Shown piece by piece: positions 10,072 through 18,848 of a stretch of DNA of 64,000 nt. Source of the DNA: Sorghum bicolor (lineage: Eukaryota; Streptophyta; Magnoliopsida; Poales; Poaceae); NCBI RefSeq assembly GCF_000003195.3, contig NC_012878.2:21528771-21592770 (forward strand), written 5' to 3'. Below the pieces are notes generated by a model. That model was not told the origin of the DNA, did not search any database, and was given only the letters and a program-made list of their open reading frames with translations. The position numbers were made by a program, and so were the translations under genes. Each line of letters opens with the position of its first letter. Positions within the stretch are counted from its first letter, which is position 1.

Positions 10072-11012
10072 CTAATTTTCGAATGAAGTGTTATGAACTT
10101 CTTTTAAATAGTCCTCTGTTTCCCAAGTGGCATCTTCCTCCCCGTGGTTACTCCACAACACCTTGTAGAACTTAACCACACGATTACGAGTCACCCGCTC
10201 CTTGCGGTCAACAACCGCTATAGGTTTCTCCTCATACACCAAGTTAGATTTCAAATTGATATCCCGAACTTCCACTCGTTCTTTCGGCACACAAAGGCAT
10301 TTCTTCAACTGTGATACGTGAAAGACAGGAAAGATACCTCGAAGCTCAACCGGTAGTTGAACCTTATAAGCTACGTTCCCTTTTCTCTTGAGAATCCGAT
10401 AAGGCCCCACATAATGAGGTGCAAGCTTTCGCTTGACTCCGAACCTTTGTACACCTTTCATCGGAGACACCTTGAGATACACATGGTCACCGACTGCAAA
10501 CTCAATCGGCTTCCTTCTCTTATCAGCATAACTTTTCTGACGAGCCTGAGCAGCTTCCAGATGTTGCTGGATGGTATGAACTTGCTGCTCTGCTTCGTTC
10601 ATGAAATCGATACCATAATACCTTCGTTCCCCGGGTTCCACCCAATTCAACGGGGTTCGACACTTTTGACCATACAGGGCTTCAAACGGAGCCATCTTGA
10701 TGCTCTCTTGATAACTGTTGTTATAAGAGAACTCAGTTAACGGTAACCACTTTACCCAAGAACCTTTTGAAGAGAGAGCACATGCCCTCAACATGTCTTC
10801 TAGGATTTGGTTAACATGTTCAGTTTGGCCAGCCGTTTGAGGATGATACGCAGAACTACGAACCAAGTGAGTACCGATTTGCTCATGAAGACACTCCCAA
10901 AAACGGGCAGTGAACTGTGGTCCACGATCTGAAATGATAGTCCGAGGCACACCATACTGACGGACAATGTGCTCGAAGTACAACTCTGTGTACTGATGTG
11001 GACGATAATCAG
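10072..11012 (-). pseudogene. Element C integrase catalytic core (C-terminal part) with chromodomain
   Basis: The open frame reads from the D insertion point (11012) to a stop at 10072. Visible parts are the second catalytic Asp in IISDRGPQF, the HPQTAGQTEHVNQ segment with the catalytic Glu, the GPY/F-type region (LAPHYVGPYRIL), FPVFHVSQLKKCL, and a C-terminal chromodomain (RNRVVKFYKVLW, DATWETEDYL). Chromodomains of this clade are thought to steer integration to heterochromatin. The first catalytic Asp lies on the other side of D (20362 onward). This piece has no internal stop, so most damage to integrase here is the D insertion. The extra N-terminal residues of the open frame past 11012 belong to the D LTR. 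Confidence 0.9.
11008..11012. repeat. Target-site duplication of D, left copy (ATCAG)
   Basis: ATCAG precedes the D LTR here and follows it at 20362-20366. Confidence 0.92.
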
Positions 11013-12525
11013 TGTTGACAATAGCTAACACCACTTAGATACTAGGTTGTCATCCCTAGCATGGCGCCAGAGTGTACAAAGGTATTTATAAATGTAAAGG
11101 CTCTCTAGAAAATAATCTATTCTATCCGCAAGCGCACAGATAAAACACCTCATTGTAGCATTTCACCAGGATAAGTATTCCAGGTATCGTTATTTATAAT
11201 TTTGCTCTAGGGATCTCAAGAAGATGGAATTAAATCAAGGGACAAAATCTATCAAGGCATAGACTAGAGATAAACTTGCAAGAACAAGATTACTAATGAG
11301 AAAATCGTCACACAGTCACTTACTTTAGCAGGGGGTAAACCATAAAGATAATGATAATAAAGTATAAGTTCATGGGTAGATAGCACAGCGATTAGAAAAT
11401 AGACTACTCCTCATATATGTAGGTGATGTTGGATTAGCTAGAGAATGGATTCTAAGTTATCTACTAACTACTAAGTCATAATCTACTCTAGTTATCTACA
11501 AGATCATATATAGCATAAAAGACTCTTCATTCATGTATAAGGAACATTGATAAAGTAAATCAGAACATCGCATGACTTACTCCACAATACCGGTTCTGCC
11601 TGTCCTATCAACGGAGGGTGGACTATATAAGAATCAACGAAGCTGTCACTATCGCGAACTACCACACGACCCGGCCAATAGGATACATTTGCAGATAAAT
11701 AACATCTAAGCACCACGCTCACATGTGATCTATCACTTAACTCCCTCGCGACAAGAGCTAAGCGCTTTGCAAACTTATACATAAACTCATTATCAATTAG
11801 AACTATATCAAATATAGAACTAGAGCAAACTAAGAACATAATAATTAGAGACATAATGCAATTAGAACAATAGAATTAGAGAAAGATATGAATAATACCA
11901 ATCTTTATTACCGAAGATCCGAATCCAGAGCGTAGTGCTCTACTTCTCTAATTGCTATCTAATCAACCTCTAAACTTGAAGGATTAGGGAGTAGCTAATT
12001 CTAATTCTCTGTGGGAGAGAGATCTAAACCCTAACTTTGATGGCTACCTCTGAATAATGATTTCTCCTCTCCTCCTCTAGGGGCCAGGGGGTCTGGTTTT
12101 ATAGTCCCCTCAAGTGAACGTGAGCCATTGGATCAAACCGACATAGATTGTATGGTTTAGATTGATCCTTTAGGTCGGTGGAGTCTTGCCCCGAAGCAGA
12201 GTCCTGATTGGCCTCTTGGCCAGGGCGGGCGCCCAAGGGGGGTGGGCGGCCGCCCAGCTCCCGAGCCCGATTCGCGTCCCGTTCGTTCCCGTGGCTTCTG
12301 GATCCTTCTAGATTGAGGAAAATTGCGCGGCATGTAATTATCTCGTTGTAAACATGACATGTGGACCTTCTCTCCATATTTTCTGATAAACCCCTGCAGA
12401 AATAGATAAACACCAAAGCTCGTGGAATTCTGTCAGATAAAACCCTAATTCTAGATGTTTGTTTCATATTGATCCTTTTTCATGTTTATTTGATTATTAA
12501 TTTTAGTACTTAAGGACCGTCAACA
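11013..12525 (-). repeat. Element D 3' LTR (1513 bp)
   Basis: Plus-strand edges TGTTGACAAT and GACCGTCAACA. TATA box at 12097-12103 (minus strand), GC palindrome TGGGCGGCCGCCCA at 12243-12256, and the U5-side motif TCTAAGCACCACGC at 11705-11718. Confidence 0.93.
12097..12103 (-). promoter_or_regulatory. TATA box, element D 3' LTR
   Basis: Minus-strand GACTATAAAACC about 140 bp downstream of the GC palindrome. The equivalent in the 5' LTR is at 19933-19939. Confidence 0.65.
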
Positions 12526-12540
12526 AACTCCCCCAAGCTT
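12526..12540 (-). other. Element D polypurine tract
   Basis: Minus-strand AAGCTTGGGGGAGTT abutting the 3' LTR. Confidence 0.88.
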
Positions 12541-12544
12541 ACCC

Positions 12545-12564
12545 TTTGCTCGTCCCTGAGCAAA
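12545..12564 (-). other. Pre-PPT hairpin (element D)
   Basis: Minus-strand TTTGCTC-AGGGAC-GAGCAAA, a 7-bp stem closed by U-A. In E and G the closing pair is C-G with the loop unchanged. Confidence 0.7.
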
Positions 12565-13990
12565 TAGCTAAACTTAGATGGATCAGGAGTTGCTTCGATG
12601 TTTTCTTTCCTGACAGGCACACATGCTTTTACATAAAAATTCTTCCAGATTAGAGTGAAGTGTTATGGAGTTTAGTACCTGCACTTAAATCTTAAGTAAT
12701 CAAAAGACAAAATAGTTAAGTCAAGCACTATCCCTCTTGTCTATACTTCACCTTTGTTCTAGAGTTTTTCATAAGTTTTCAAAATAAAACTCAGAGTTCC
12801 CAGCAATGATCTCTCAAGTCTCTCTATATGTGGTATTTGTGGATCCTTACCATAATGTCACTTACCTATAGCTAATAGAATATTTAAGTGGAGCTCATAG
12901 GAGTGGAAAATAGCTCATACATATGTTGTCTAATCGAGCCATGGATCCAAAGGAACTCAGCATATAATTAAATCAAGATGTGCATGTGTGGTGGAGTAAA
13001 TGATAGTAATGGTGAAAATGCAATAGTGTTAATAAATCTTAGTTCTCATTGCTCCTCATATTGCTATCTCTCCTCTTATTTTTGATCTTTGCTTTGGGAG
13101 AACATGGGCTATCTTTTTCTTTCTTCTTTCTTCTTCTTTTTTTTCAGGTGGGTAATAGATACCCCTAATTCTACTGTCGGACACTTGTCCATTTTTTCCG
13201 CTCAAGTGGGCATCTTTGTACCCCTAATTCTACTTCGGACACTTGTCTATTTTTACCTCTCGTCTCACTCTTTTTCTTTCTTTTTCGAGGTTCCCGGGCA
13301 CTTGCCCCTTTTTATTTCCTCGTATATATTTTTGCATAACCCATGCCTCTTCTGCATTGAATCTTTTTAGAGAGAGAGAATAACAATATTCGGGACAGTG
13401 AGTGATAATATTTTTAGCAATTTTAATGATTGATGATGAATGCTGTGGTAGATGTGTGCAAGTGAATATCTTAATTTAACCACATGAAAAGCTCCTAAGG
13501 GTCTACACAGCTCGATCAAACTCAATGTAAATATAGTAAAAGATGTTATAGCTAGTATGGCTGTGGTAGGTAGTTTGTTATGCTAGGAACTCATCATGTG
13601 ACTTGTAAGTTTTCAAAATAAATCTCTAGAACTTGGTGTAGTAGGAACAAGATAAACAGTAGCTCAACTTTATATCATGCCTTTCTCTTACCTAGACTTT
13701 AGTTTTATGCTTCCCAAAGATAGTAAATTTAGTTTTAGTAATTCCTGGAAGAATTCTAATATAAAAGCTAGGTACTTGTAAGTAAGCAAACAGAGCAACT
13801 GTTCGTCATTTCCATCATGCATATTTTTGGTCTTTTTATTTTTTTTAGAGATTAAACTTAGTAGAAAAATAAAACACACTTATCTACGCACTCTTTTTAT
13901 TTTGTTTTCATGTTTATAAAGTGCAGTAAATTAAAGCAAGAAAATATTTATTTGGTTTTCTAAGTTTTTTCTTTTAAGATAAATAAAATA
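12565..13990 (-). other. Element D non-coding 3' region
   Basis: About 1.4 kb between ORF2 and the polypurine tract with no credible ORF. It is closely similar to 49406-50860 of F and more distantly to the 3' regions of A, E and G. It contains low-complexity pyrimidine runs near 13120-13145 and a hairpin array. Confidence 0.65.
13150..13307 (-). other. Hairpin array with a duplicated module (element D)
   Basis: Minus-strand order: GGGCA-CT-TGCCC type (13307-13296), a partly decayed copy of GGACA-AG-TGTCC (13248-13237), an intact GGACA-AG-TGTCC (13190-13179), and GGGTA-N5-TACCC (13164-13150). The linker with CAGTAGAATTAGGGGTA occurs twice, in slightly different form, so the hairpin-plus-linker unit is duplicated here and in F but single in A, E and G. 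Confidence 0.65.
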
Positions 13991-15661
13991 CTAAGACAGA
14001 ATAGAATAAATAAGAAGAGCAAATAAAAACTTACTTGATAAATTAGGGAGGAACTCCCCCAAGTTGGATGTTGATGTGGGTCTTACCCGATGTTCCAGCA
14101 TCATGGTTGTGATGTTATCGTTCATTGTTGTGGTATCTTGTCTCAGCTCTTGTACCGCAGCGGCATGGTCCTGGTTCCATTTTTGCTGCTCTTCCAGGAG
14201 TCTTCCATGTTCTGCTTGCGTGTTCTGGATGTCGAGGAGGGTGTTGTCGGTACGAGTGAAGAAAGCACCGGCCTCTTGATAGTAGTCATTCATGAAGGCG
14301 TAGGAGGCGTCGGAGTATCGTCCTGCATCAAATTGGGGTGGAGGTCTGGATCCTGAAGCTCCATATGGATCAGTGGAGTACCTGCCCGTATGAAAAGGCG
14401 GGTTTGTCCACTGGTGATCTTGGCTCTCCGGCCATGTCTCTTCTGTTGGCTCTTGTGGTTGTGCATGACGAGCCCATGGGTCTCGAAGGACTCGTGGATT
14501 GTAATCGCAATAATGCAGGTGCGCTGCTTCTTCTGGTCCAGGGTCAGCTCCATACCAAGTGCGTTCTCGGTGAGTGGTTATCCTTTCAGATGCCACTCGC
14601 TGTGGAGTTCTCTGGTTCACTGGTGTTGCTGCAATCTCAATCAAAAAGTTTTGCACAGAGTAGAGGCCAAGGTTCGGGTTAGGTAACCGAATCTTGCCTT
14701 TATCATCATATAGCATATACATTATATTCCCCTCTTTCTTTAACATCCGAGCTTGTCTAAATGTGTCATAGCCATGATAAATTCTTAATTCTTCTATGAA
14801 GTCCAACGATGAGTTTTCTAGTAAGTGAAGATTAGTGGCTAGACGAGTGATAAGTGAAGTACATCCTACTGGTCCCTGAAGACTAGGTATACTAAGCCAA
14901 TGTGAAACTAATAGTGTAACAGGTGAAGTAGGTACTTTACTAATAGCAGCATATAAAAGTTGTAAATCTCCTACTCTTACTTTCCTAATATCATCGCGAT
15001 AGAAAAGATTGTACCCAAGCCATTTGTGGAACATCCTAAGAGTGGGGTGTTCCATGTCACTGGTTCGGGCTTGACTGTAAAAATTATCTCTAGATATTTC
15101 TCTCCAAAACTGGTGTCTCTCAAAATTGGGTAAATCGGAGTCAATGTTCAGGATGCATCTTGAAGAGAAACCAAGATGGTCGCTCAGCTCTCTCCAAGAT
15201 AACATAATTTCCTGTTTAAACATCCGAAAAACAATTCCCCCCTCATAGTATTGTAAAGTGCAAAGAAATTCGAGGGTGAGAAGACGAGAACCCAGCTCAG
15301 TTATATTCCAAAAATTTGTCCAACCCATCATCTGAAAAATTAAGTCAAATTCAGTGTCCATACCTGTTTCTCGTAGTAGGATTGGATCGATAGTAGGGGT
15401 GTGAATGAAATCCTTGTTCTTCAATTGCTGATAAACTTCCTTCTCTCTTCGGGTCTTCAGTCCAAGGTCTCCTATCTTGAGAAGGACCTTGACTTGCTGG
15501 CCTGATGAAGATGATGGAGCTTGTGTGGGTGTCGGGCCGACGCTTATCTCTGATGGCTGTGAGGAGTGTCGGGTTGAACTCCTTGTACCAATGTTCTTGA
15601 GAGCCTTCCCTGCATTCTTCACCTTCTTAAACACCCTGCAAACAAAAGTTGGCAAAAACAC
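13991..15661 (-). CDS. Element D ORF2, Athila ORF-1/plant-transposon-type protein
   Basis: An open frame of about 556 codons in the place normally held by pol. Features are a basic, Ser-rich N-terminus (KKVKNAGKALKNIGTRSS), then a central globular part with LGSRLLTLEFLCTLQYYEGG, LSWRELSDHLGF and FHKWLGYNLFYRDD. The C-terminal part is Pro/Tyr/Gln-rich (DPYGASGSRPPPQFDAGRYS) and ends with a likely coiled coil. From memory the central region resembles the Athila ORF-1/putative plant transposon protein family; function unknown. The first codon of the open frame is GTG. The family start (ATG 47815 in F) is GTG here at 15634, so D may have lost its initiator. The last 20 or so residues read through the polypurine box after a small deletion and may not be native. 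Confidence 0.7.
   Translation of the reverse strand: MFLPTFVCRVFKKVKNAGKALKNIGTRSSTRHSSQPSEISVGPTPTQAPSSSSGQQVKVLLKIGDLGLKTRREKEVYQQLKNKDFIHTPTIDPILLRETGMDTEFDLIFQMMGWTNFWNITELGSRLLTLEFLCTLQYYEGGIVFRMFKQEIMLSWRELSDHLGFSSRCILNIDSDLPNFERHQFWREISRDNFYSQARTSDMEHPTLRMFHKWLGYNLFYRDDIRKVRVGDLQLLYAAISKVPTSPVTLLVSHWLSIPSLQGPVGCTSLITRLATNLHLLENSSLDFIEELRIYHGYDTFRQARMLKKEGNIMYMLYDDKGKIRLPNPNLGLYSVQNFLIEIAATPVNQRTPQRVASERITTHRERTWYGADPGPEEAAHLHYCDYNPRVLRDPWARHAQPQEPTEETWPESQDHQWTNPPFHTGRYSTDPYGASGSRPPPQFDAGRYSDASYAFMNDYYQEAGAFFTRTDNTLLDIQNTQAEHGRLLEEQQKWNQDHAAAVQELRQDTTTMNDNITTMMLEHRVRPTSTSNLGEFLPNLSSKFLFALLIYSILS
14052..14065 (-). other. Polypurine box at the ORF2 end (element D)
   Basis: Minus-strand AACTTGGGGGAGTT, the counterpart of 49392-49405 in F. 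It lies 1.5 kb from the true 3' LTR junction. Confidence 0.6.
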
Positions 15662-15973
15662 AACTGGTGGAAAATGTGAGATAAAATGTTAGTGGTCAGC
15701 TGTCCGAGTGTCAGTAGTCCAGGGGTTAATCGTTCAAGACAAGTTTCTATTTTGGTAGAGCCTCCCCCTAAACAACTTTTACTTTCGCTTGGACAGCGGG
15801 ATAACTATTTGCTAGGTGACAATCACTCTCTCAAAAGAACTCCAACCTTCCCTTCCACTCTCCTCTTTCTCTCTACTCTCTTCTCTTCACTACAAAAGCT
15901 CCTTCTCGGGAAACTGAGATTTGTGTGGTTTTCTGAAGTGCTTGTGTGAAGAGAAGGGGAGCTGGAGGTGGCC

Positions 15974-16031
15974 TTTTATAGGCTGAGCAGCGGACAGGGC
16001 GGGCGCCCAAGGTAGGTGGGCGGGCGCCCAC
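15974..16031 (-). promoter_or_regulatory. Putative internal promoter for ORF2 (element D)
   Basis: The minus strand shows GTGGGCGCCCGCCCAC (16031-16016), a second GC-rich repeat, then CCTATAAAAGGCC with the TATA box at 15980-15974, about 340 bp upstream of ORF2. The pairing of GC-rich inverted repeats with a TATA box mimics the U3 core of these LTRs. It is conserved in F at 47448-47483. Confidence 0.55.
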
Positions 16032-16510
16032 CCTGGTGTCCATCCTGGGTGTGCCTCCTCCACATGCATCCTTGCTTTGATCTCACGCAGAATAATGTTG
16101 TGTTGGTAGTGGTTGGACGGTGGAAAGATGTCAGGTGAGTGGAAACATATTGGTGGATGAAATTATGTGATGGGATGTATGTGAGATGAAGTGTATGACA
16201 TGTGGGACCCAAAGAGTGTGGGTCAAGCTTCTAGAAGATTTATATGATTAAATATAATGCAGGAAAATCTATGAGAATCGAAACTTATTGAAAATGATAT
16301 TGGAAAATATTTTTGTGCCCCCACAATAATTAATAAATATGGGTTGTTACACGCCACGAATATTATTTATCTGGGGCTTTTTGATTATTATAATAATGCT
16401 ATGAGTAAATGTGACTAATGCAAGATTTAATTATGCAAGAAATTAAATATGAGAAAATTAATAATGCGGATAAATACCGATTTACCTCTCGGTGAGGGTT
16501 TGGGATTTTT

Positions 16511-16530
16511 AGGTCCCCCAAGCTGGACCT
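16511..16530 (-). other. Hairpin presenting a polypurine box after gag-PR (element D)
   Basis: Minus-strand AGGTCC-AGCTTGGG-GGACCT: a 6-bp stem whose loop holds the polypurine core, 10 nt after the gag-PR stop. Identical at 46965-46984 in F. Confidence 0.6.
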
Positions 16531-16539
16531 CCAAATCTT

Positions 16540-18495
16540 TTAATCTTCTGAGTTTCCTTCCTCCGGAGATGGTGTCTCGAGTGGTTCTTTATGAACTTCC
16601 TTCACTGTAGAGTCTCTCTCTAATCTGGGTTTGAATGTGAAGTGTTCTTCTTGACCGTTTATGTTGAACTTGATTTCTCCTTTTCCGACATCAATGTGGG
16701 CATTGGCAGTGCTCAGAAATGGCCTTCCAAGGATGATGGACACTTTTGAGTCAGGACTCATGTCCAGTACTACGAAGTCTACTGGCACCAGGAAATCTTT
16801 GATCTTGACTGGAATGTTCTCGGCGATGCCCAACGGGTGTCGAACCAATTGATCCGCTAGTTGTAGGCACATTGATGTTGGTTCTAAGTTTGCATGATTA
16901 AGCTTTTTGTAGACTGATGCTGGCATCACACTGACACTTGCTCCGAGATCACAAAGTGCATTGTTGAAGTGTTGGTTTCCGATCGAGCAGTCAATAGTGG
17001 GGCATCCTGGATCTTCCTTCTTCTTTGGTGGTTTGTTGAGGATGGCCGCACTACATTCTTCTGTCAGCTTGATAACCTCAGTGGTGGGCAGTGGTCTCTT
17101 TTTGTTAAGAATATCTCTGATGTACTTTGCATATGTAGGTACCTGTGTGGCATCAAGTAGAGGTATGTTGACATATAATTTCTGAATGACCTCTACAAAC
17201 TTACCAAACTGCTCATCCGACTGCAGTCCTCTGTTTCTTCTGGGAAATGGCAAATAGTTGGTGTCGTAAAAATCTTTCCTCATTTCTCCAGTTCTTGGTG
17301 GTTGTAGCAGATCTTCTGCTTCAACTGGGCTTTCTTCTTCTATCACTGCTGGTTGCACTGGTGCTGATGTTCTTTGTTTCTCTTTTGGGTATGGTGGATC
17401 TCTGGTGGCTTTACCTCCTCTAGTAGTTATATTCTTTACCTGCTCAATGTTAGTAGCAACAGGCAGTGCAGCAGCTAACTTTATTAATTTAAGCTCTACC
17501 CTTTTATTAAGAGTGTTTTGCTCATCAAAGGCAGTTAGTAGAAAATCCATTTTATTATGTATAACTTTTAGAGACGATTCATTTGTATCTAGCCTTTGTT
17601 TAACTTTATCATTAATTTTGGTTTGTTGAGCAATTATCTCTTTTAATGAAAGTTGTTTGACAGTATTACCTGAATTCATACCTTTGCTATTCGGTTGACT
17701 CGAAGTTGGTTGATATTTATATGCTGTCTCAATGGCCCTTTGATCTTCTTTGAACTTGGCCCTCTGGTCAATCCAATGGAGCAAATTTTCCATCTTAGTT
17801 GATAATGCATTTACTTCTTCTGGTATTTCTTCAGTTTGATGACATTGTTGAGCTTTAGCTTGGAACCAGCTTTGGTTTTCTACTATCTTATCCAAAAGTA
17901 TCTCTGCTTTTCCAGTTGTAAGCTCCAAGAATGATCCTTTAGCAGATGCATCTAGGCACTCACGAGCCTTCTGGGTTAATCCATGGTAGAAGGTCTGCAT
18001 AAGTAACCATGTGGCCATTCCATGGTGAGGACAATCTGATATGTATCCTTGAAAACGCTCCCATGCTTCTGAAATGGCTTCTGTCTTCTGTTGTTGGAAA
18101 CTGACAATATTTTCTCTTAAGGCAGTTGTTTTGCCTATAGGGAAAAACTTTGATAGAAAGGCATCTGACAAGTTCGTCCAGTTGTTGATGTTATCTTGAT
18201 GAGTGTATAACCACTTCCTCGCTTTTCCTTCTAGTGAGAATGGAGAGAGGCGAAGCAGTATGACGTCTTTGTCAACTCCGTTGATGTGGATTGTGCTTCC
18301 AATCTCTAAGAAATTCTGCAAGTGTGCACTGGCATCTTCATGTGCCTTTCCACTGAATTGTGTAGCTTGTACCAAATTGATGAGGCTTGACTTGAGCTCA
18401 AACTCAGGTATTCCTTCTTCTACTGCAAATCTTGGACTAGTTAGAATGTTCTCAAGGCTTCGAGCAGAGAATTCTTGTAGGGTCTTCTGTGCCAT
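16540..18495 (-). CDS. Element D gag-protease polyprotein
   Basis: An uninterrupted 651-residue frame from ATG 18495. The N-terminal capsid-type Gag has GKAHEDASAHLQNFLEIGSTI, LSPFSLEGKARKWLYTHQ, FLSKFFPIGKTTALR and TFYHGLTQKARECLDAS. A heptad-rich middle segment (about residues 270-350) suggests a coiled coil. The C-terminal retropepsin has its active site in CDLGASVSVMP with Asp near residue 516, a LADQLVRHPLGI flap region and SIILGRPFLST. There is no CCHC zinc knuckle, unlike element A. Gag would form the particle and the protease would process it; with no RT or integrase downstream, the element must depend on enzymes from another copy. This is the only intact gag-PR of the window. Confidence 0.9.
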   Translation of the reverse strand: MAQKTLQEFSARSLENILTSPRFAVEEGIPEFELKSSLINLVQATQFSGKAHEDASAHLQNFLEIGSTIHINGVDKDVILLRLSPFSLEGKARKWLYTHQDNINNWTNLSDAFLSKFFPIGKTTALRENIVSFQQQKTEAISEAWERFQGYISDCPHHGMATWLLMQTFYHGLTQKARECLDASAKGSFLELTTGKAEILLDKIVENQSWFQAKAQQCHQTEEIPEEVNALSTKMENLLHWIDQRAKFKEDQRAIETAYKYQPTSSQPNSKGMNSGNTVKQLSLKEIIAQQTKINDKVKQRLDTNESSLKVIHNKMDFLLTAFDEQNTLNKRVELKLIKLAAALPVATNIEQVKNITTRGGKATRDPPYPKEKQRTSAPVQPAVIEEESPVEAEDLLQPPRTGEMRKDFYDTNYLPFPRRNRGLQSDEQFGKFVEVIQKLYVNIPLLDATQVPTYAKYIRDILNKKRPLPTTEVIKLTEECSAAILNKPPKKKEDPGCPTIDCSIGNQHFNNALCDLGASVSVMPASVYKKLNHANLEPTSMCLQLADQLVRHPLGIAENIPVKIKDFLVPVDFVVLDMSPDSKVSIILGRPFLSTANAHIDVGKGEIKFNINGQEEHFTFKPRLERDSTVKEVHKEPLETPSPEEGNSED

Positions 18496-18822
18496 AGCTT
18501 CAGCAATTGGTAGCTAGCTTCTTCTTCTCTTGATTGCTTTGGTTCTGATGATGAAGAGTTGAATGTACCCAAAGTCAATCCTGTTATACCCTGTATAAAA
18601 ATATAAACATAGAAAAACAACAGGGTGAACCTGCCAAAGCAGCGGTGCCTTGTTATGATTTCTCACTTAGTAGCTGTTTTATGCAATTATTTCTCTATAG
18701 TCTAGTCTAATATTTTATATGAATAACCTTGATTGATTTTCTGGCTTTCCTTAATATTACCCTTTTGTTCCCTTTTATGACTTATTCCTGAGGCTCATAT
18801 AATTCCTATAATTCCTATAAGA
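18496..18822 (-). other. Element D leader between primer site and gag
   Basis: About 330 bp of AT-rich untranslated leader with no ORF, homologous to the split leader of F (36839-36965 and 44860-44995). It probably carries packaging signals, but none is recognisable by eye. Confidence 0.5.
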
Positions 18823-18840
18823 TCCCCGGCAACGGCGCCA
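18823..18840 (-). other. Element D primer-binding site (tRNA-Asp, perfect)
   Basis: The plus strand here reads GATCCCCGGCAACGGCGCCA (18821-18840), identical to the 3' end of plant tRNA-Asp, so the minus strand is its perfect complement. It lies 8 nt from the LTR. Confidence 0.92.
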
Positions 18841-18848
18841 GAAATGCT

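Larger units (their letters stand above)
15662..16539 (-). other. Element D intergenic region between gag-PR and ORF2
   Basis: About 880 bp with no ORF of its own. Minus-strand order: polypurine box in a hairpin (16530-16511), splice-donor-like GAG|GTAAAT at 16485, a conserved AT-rich block with GCCCCAGATAAATAATAT, GC-rich inverted repeats and a TATA box, then a stretch ending in an acceptor-like TTTTGTTTGCAG just before ORF2. The same order occurs in F. Confidence 0.65.

Noticed and set aside
11531..11854. 107-codon ORF in the D LTR, repeated at 19367, 35977 and 51554
   Set aside because: It is repeated only because the LTR is repeated. It lies in the R/U5 region, has no domain, and is changed by indels in the F copies.
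14064..14686. Plus-strand ORFs opposite ORF2 of D
   Set aside because: Shadow frames of the ORF2 coding sequence. The same strand in F gives different breakpoints.
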